Of a DNA stretch of 5,844 bases, positions 5,366-5,844 are shown piece by piece. Origin of the DNA: JBOGFI01 sp050743365 (lineage in GTDB: Bacteria; Actinomycetota; Acidimicrobiia; IMCC26256; JACDBD01); the NCBI GenBank assembly GCA_050743365.1, contig JBOGFI010000057.1:1-5844 (forward strand), given 5' to 3'. The notes beneath the pieces were generated by a model. It saw nothing but the letters and a program-made list of their open reading frames with translations, ran no database searches and was not told where the DNA came from. Made by a program: the position numbers and the translations under genes. The first letter of the stretch is position 1. Each line of letters begins with the position of its first letter.

Positions 5366-5844
5366 ATGGCCTGGGACTTCTCGACCGAGCCCGAGTTCCA
5401 GCAGAAGCTCGACTGGATCGCCGACTTCGTGAAGCGCGAAGTCGAGCCGCTCGACCTCGCGTTCAGCTCCCACCTCGTCTACGACAAGAGCCACCCCGTC
5501 CACGAGAAGGCGGTGCGGCCGCTCCAAGACGAGGTCAAGGCGCGCGACCTGTGGGCATGCCACCTGGGGCCCGACCTGGGCGGCAAGGGGTACGGTCAGC
5601 TCAAGCTCGCGCTCATGAACGAGATCCTCGGCCGGTCGACGTGGGCGCCGAGCGTGTTCGGCTGCCAGGCGCCCGACTCGGGCAACGCCGAGATCATCGC
5701 CCACTACGGCACCGACGAGCAGAAGGAGCGCTACCTCCAGCCGCTACTCGACGGCCGCATCTCGTCGTGCTACTCGATGACCGAGCCGCAGGCCGGCGCC
5801 GACCCGCAGCAGTTCCAGTGCCGGGCCGAGCGCGACGGCGACGA
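5366..5844 (+). CDS. Acyl-CoA dehydrogenase family protein, N-terminal part (partial)
   Basis: The first 159 residues of a flavin-dependent acyl-CoA dehydrogenase are present; these enzymes introduce a trans-2 double bond into an acyl-CoA and pass electrons to electron-transfer flavoprotein. The N-terminal helical domain runs from about residue 8 (PEFQQKLDWIADFVKREVEP) to about 130. It includes WACHLGPDLGGKGYGQ (63-78), whose GGKGYG is the usual loop, and GTDEQKERYLQPLLDG (115-130), a typical segment. The start of the middle beta domain, CYSMTEPQAGADP (135-147), is the FAD and substrate-contact region, in the common TEP-x-AG[AS]D form. The catalytic base and C-terminal domain lie past the right edge. 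The wording of the sequence recalls actinobacterial members related to ACAD10/11-type enzymes, but substrate chain length or branching cannot be told. It is the third gene of the rightward operon and supplies the oxidation step expected before the hydratase. Confidence 0.9.
   Translation, partial: MAWDFSTEPEFQQKLDWIADFVKREVEPLDLAFSSHLVYDKSHPVHEKAVRPLQDEVKARDLWACHLGPDLGGKGYGQLKLALMNEILGRSTWAPSVFGCQAPDSGNAEIIAHYGTDEQKERYLQPLLDGRISSCYSMTEPQAGADPQQFQCRAERDGD

Noticed and set aside
5285..5704. Minus-strand open frame (139 codons) opposite the acyl-CoA dehydrogenase
   Set aside because: It is antisense to a clear acyl-CoA dehydrogenase N-terminus with its own strong ribosome site.

Overview
The window is uniformly G+C-rich, with codon third positions almost always G or C, GTG starts on five of seven genes and tight, overlapping gene spacing. 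It also holds a thiolase-like protein of a type known from Mycobacterium. Together these suggest a chromosomal segment of an actinobacterium. That is an inference; there is no rRNA or other phylogenetic marker. No mobile element, tRNA, rRNA, CRISPR array or plasmid feature is visible.

Layout: seven protein genes form two divergent groups around a 98-bp gap (2904-3001). Leftward, in order of transcription, are a SRPBCC/START-like lipid-binding or cyclase-type protein (2903-2415), a D-2-hydroxyacid dehydrogenase (2342-1365), a class II aldolase/adducin-family protein (1368-706, start overlapping the previous stop) and the N-terminal half of a PaaK-type acyl-CoA ligase (697-1, running off the left edge). 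Rightward are a crotonase-fold enoyl-CoA hydratase/isomerase (3002-3811), a Cys-less thiolase-like protein of the TLP1 type (3817-5343) and the N-terminal part of an acyl-CoA dehydrogenase (5366 to the right edge). Gaps within the rightward group are 5 and 22 bp, and within the leftward group -4, 8 and about 72 bp, so two operons are likely.

Joint function (inference): the rightward genes look like a beta-oxidation-type module (dehydrogenate, hydrate, then a thiolase-fold step). The leftward ligase could supply a CoA-activated acid, and the aldolase and 2-hydroxyacid dehydrogenase could handle a hydroxy- or keto-acid fragment. A perfect 6-bp inverted repeat with a 6-bp spacer (2934-2951) in the shared gap is a good candidate operator for both operons. 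The substrate cannot be read from the sequence. The most notable point is that the thiolase-like protein lacks both catalytic cysteines, so the pathway either has no classical thiolysis here or uses this protein for something else.
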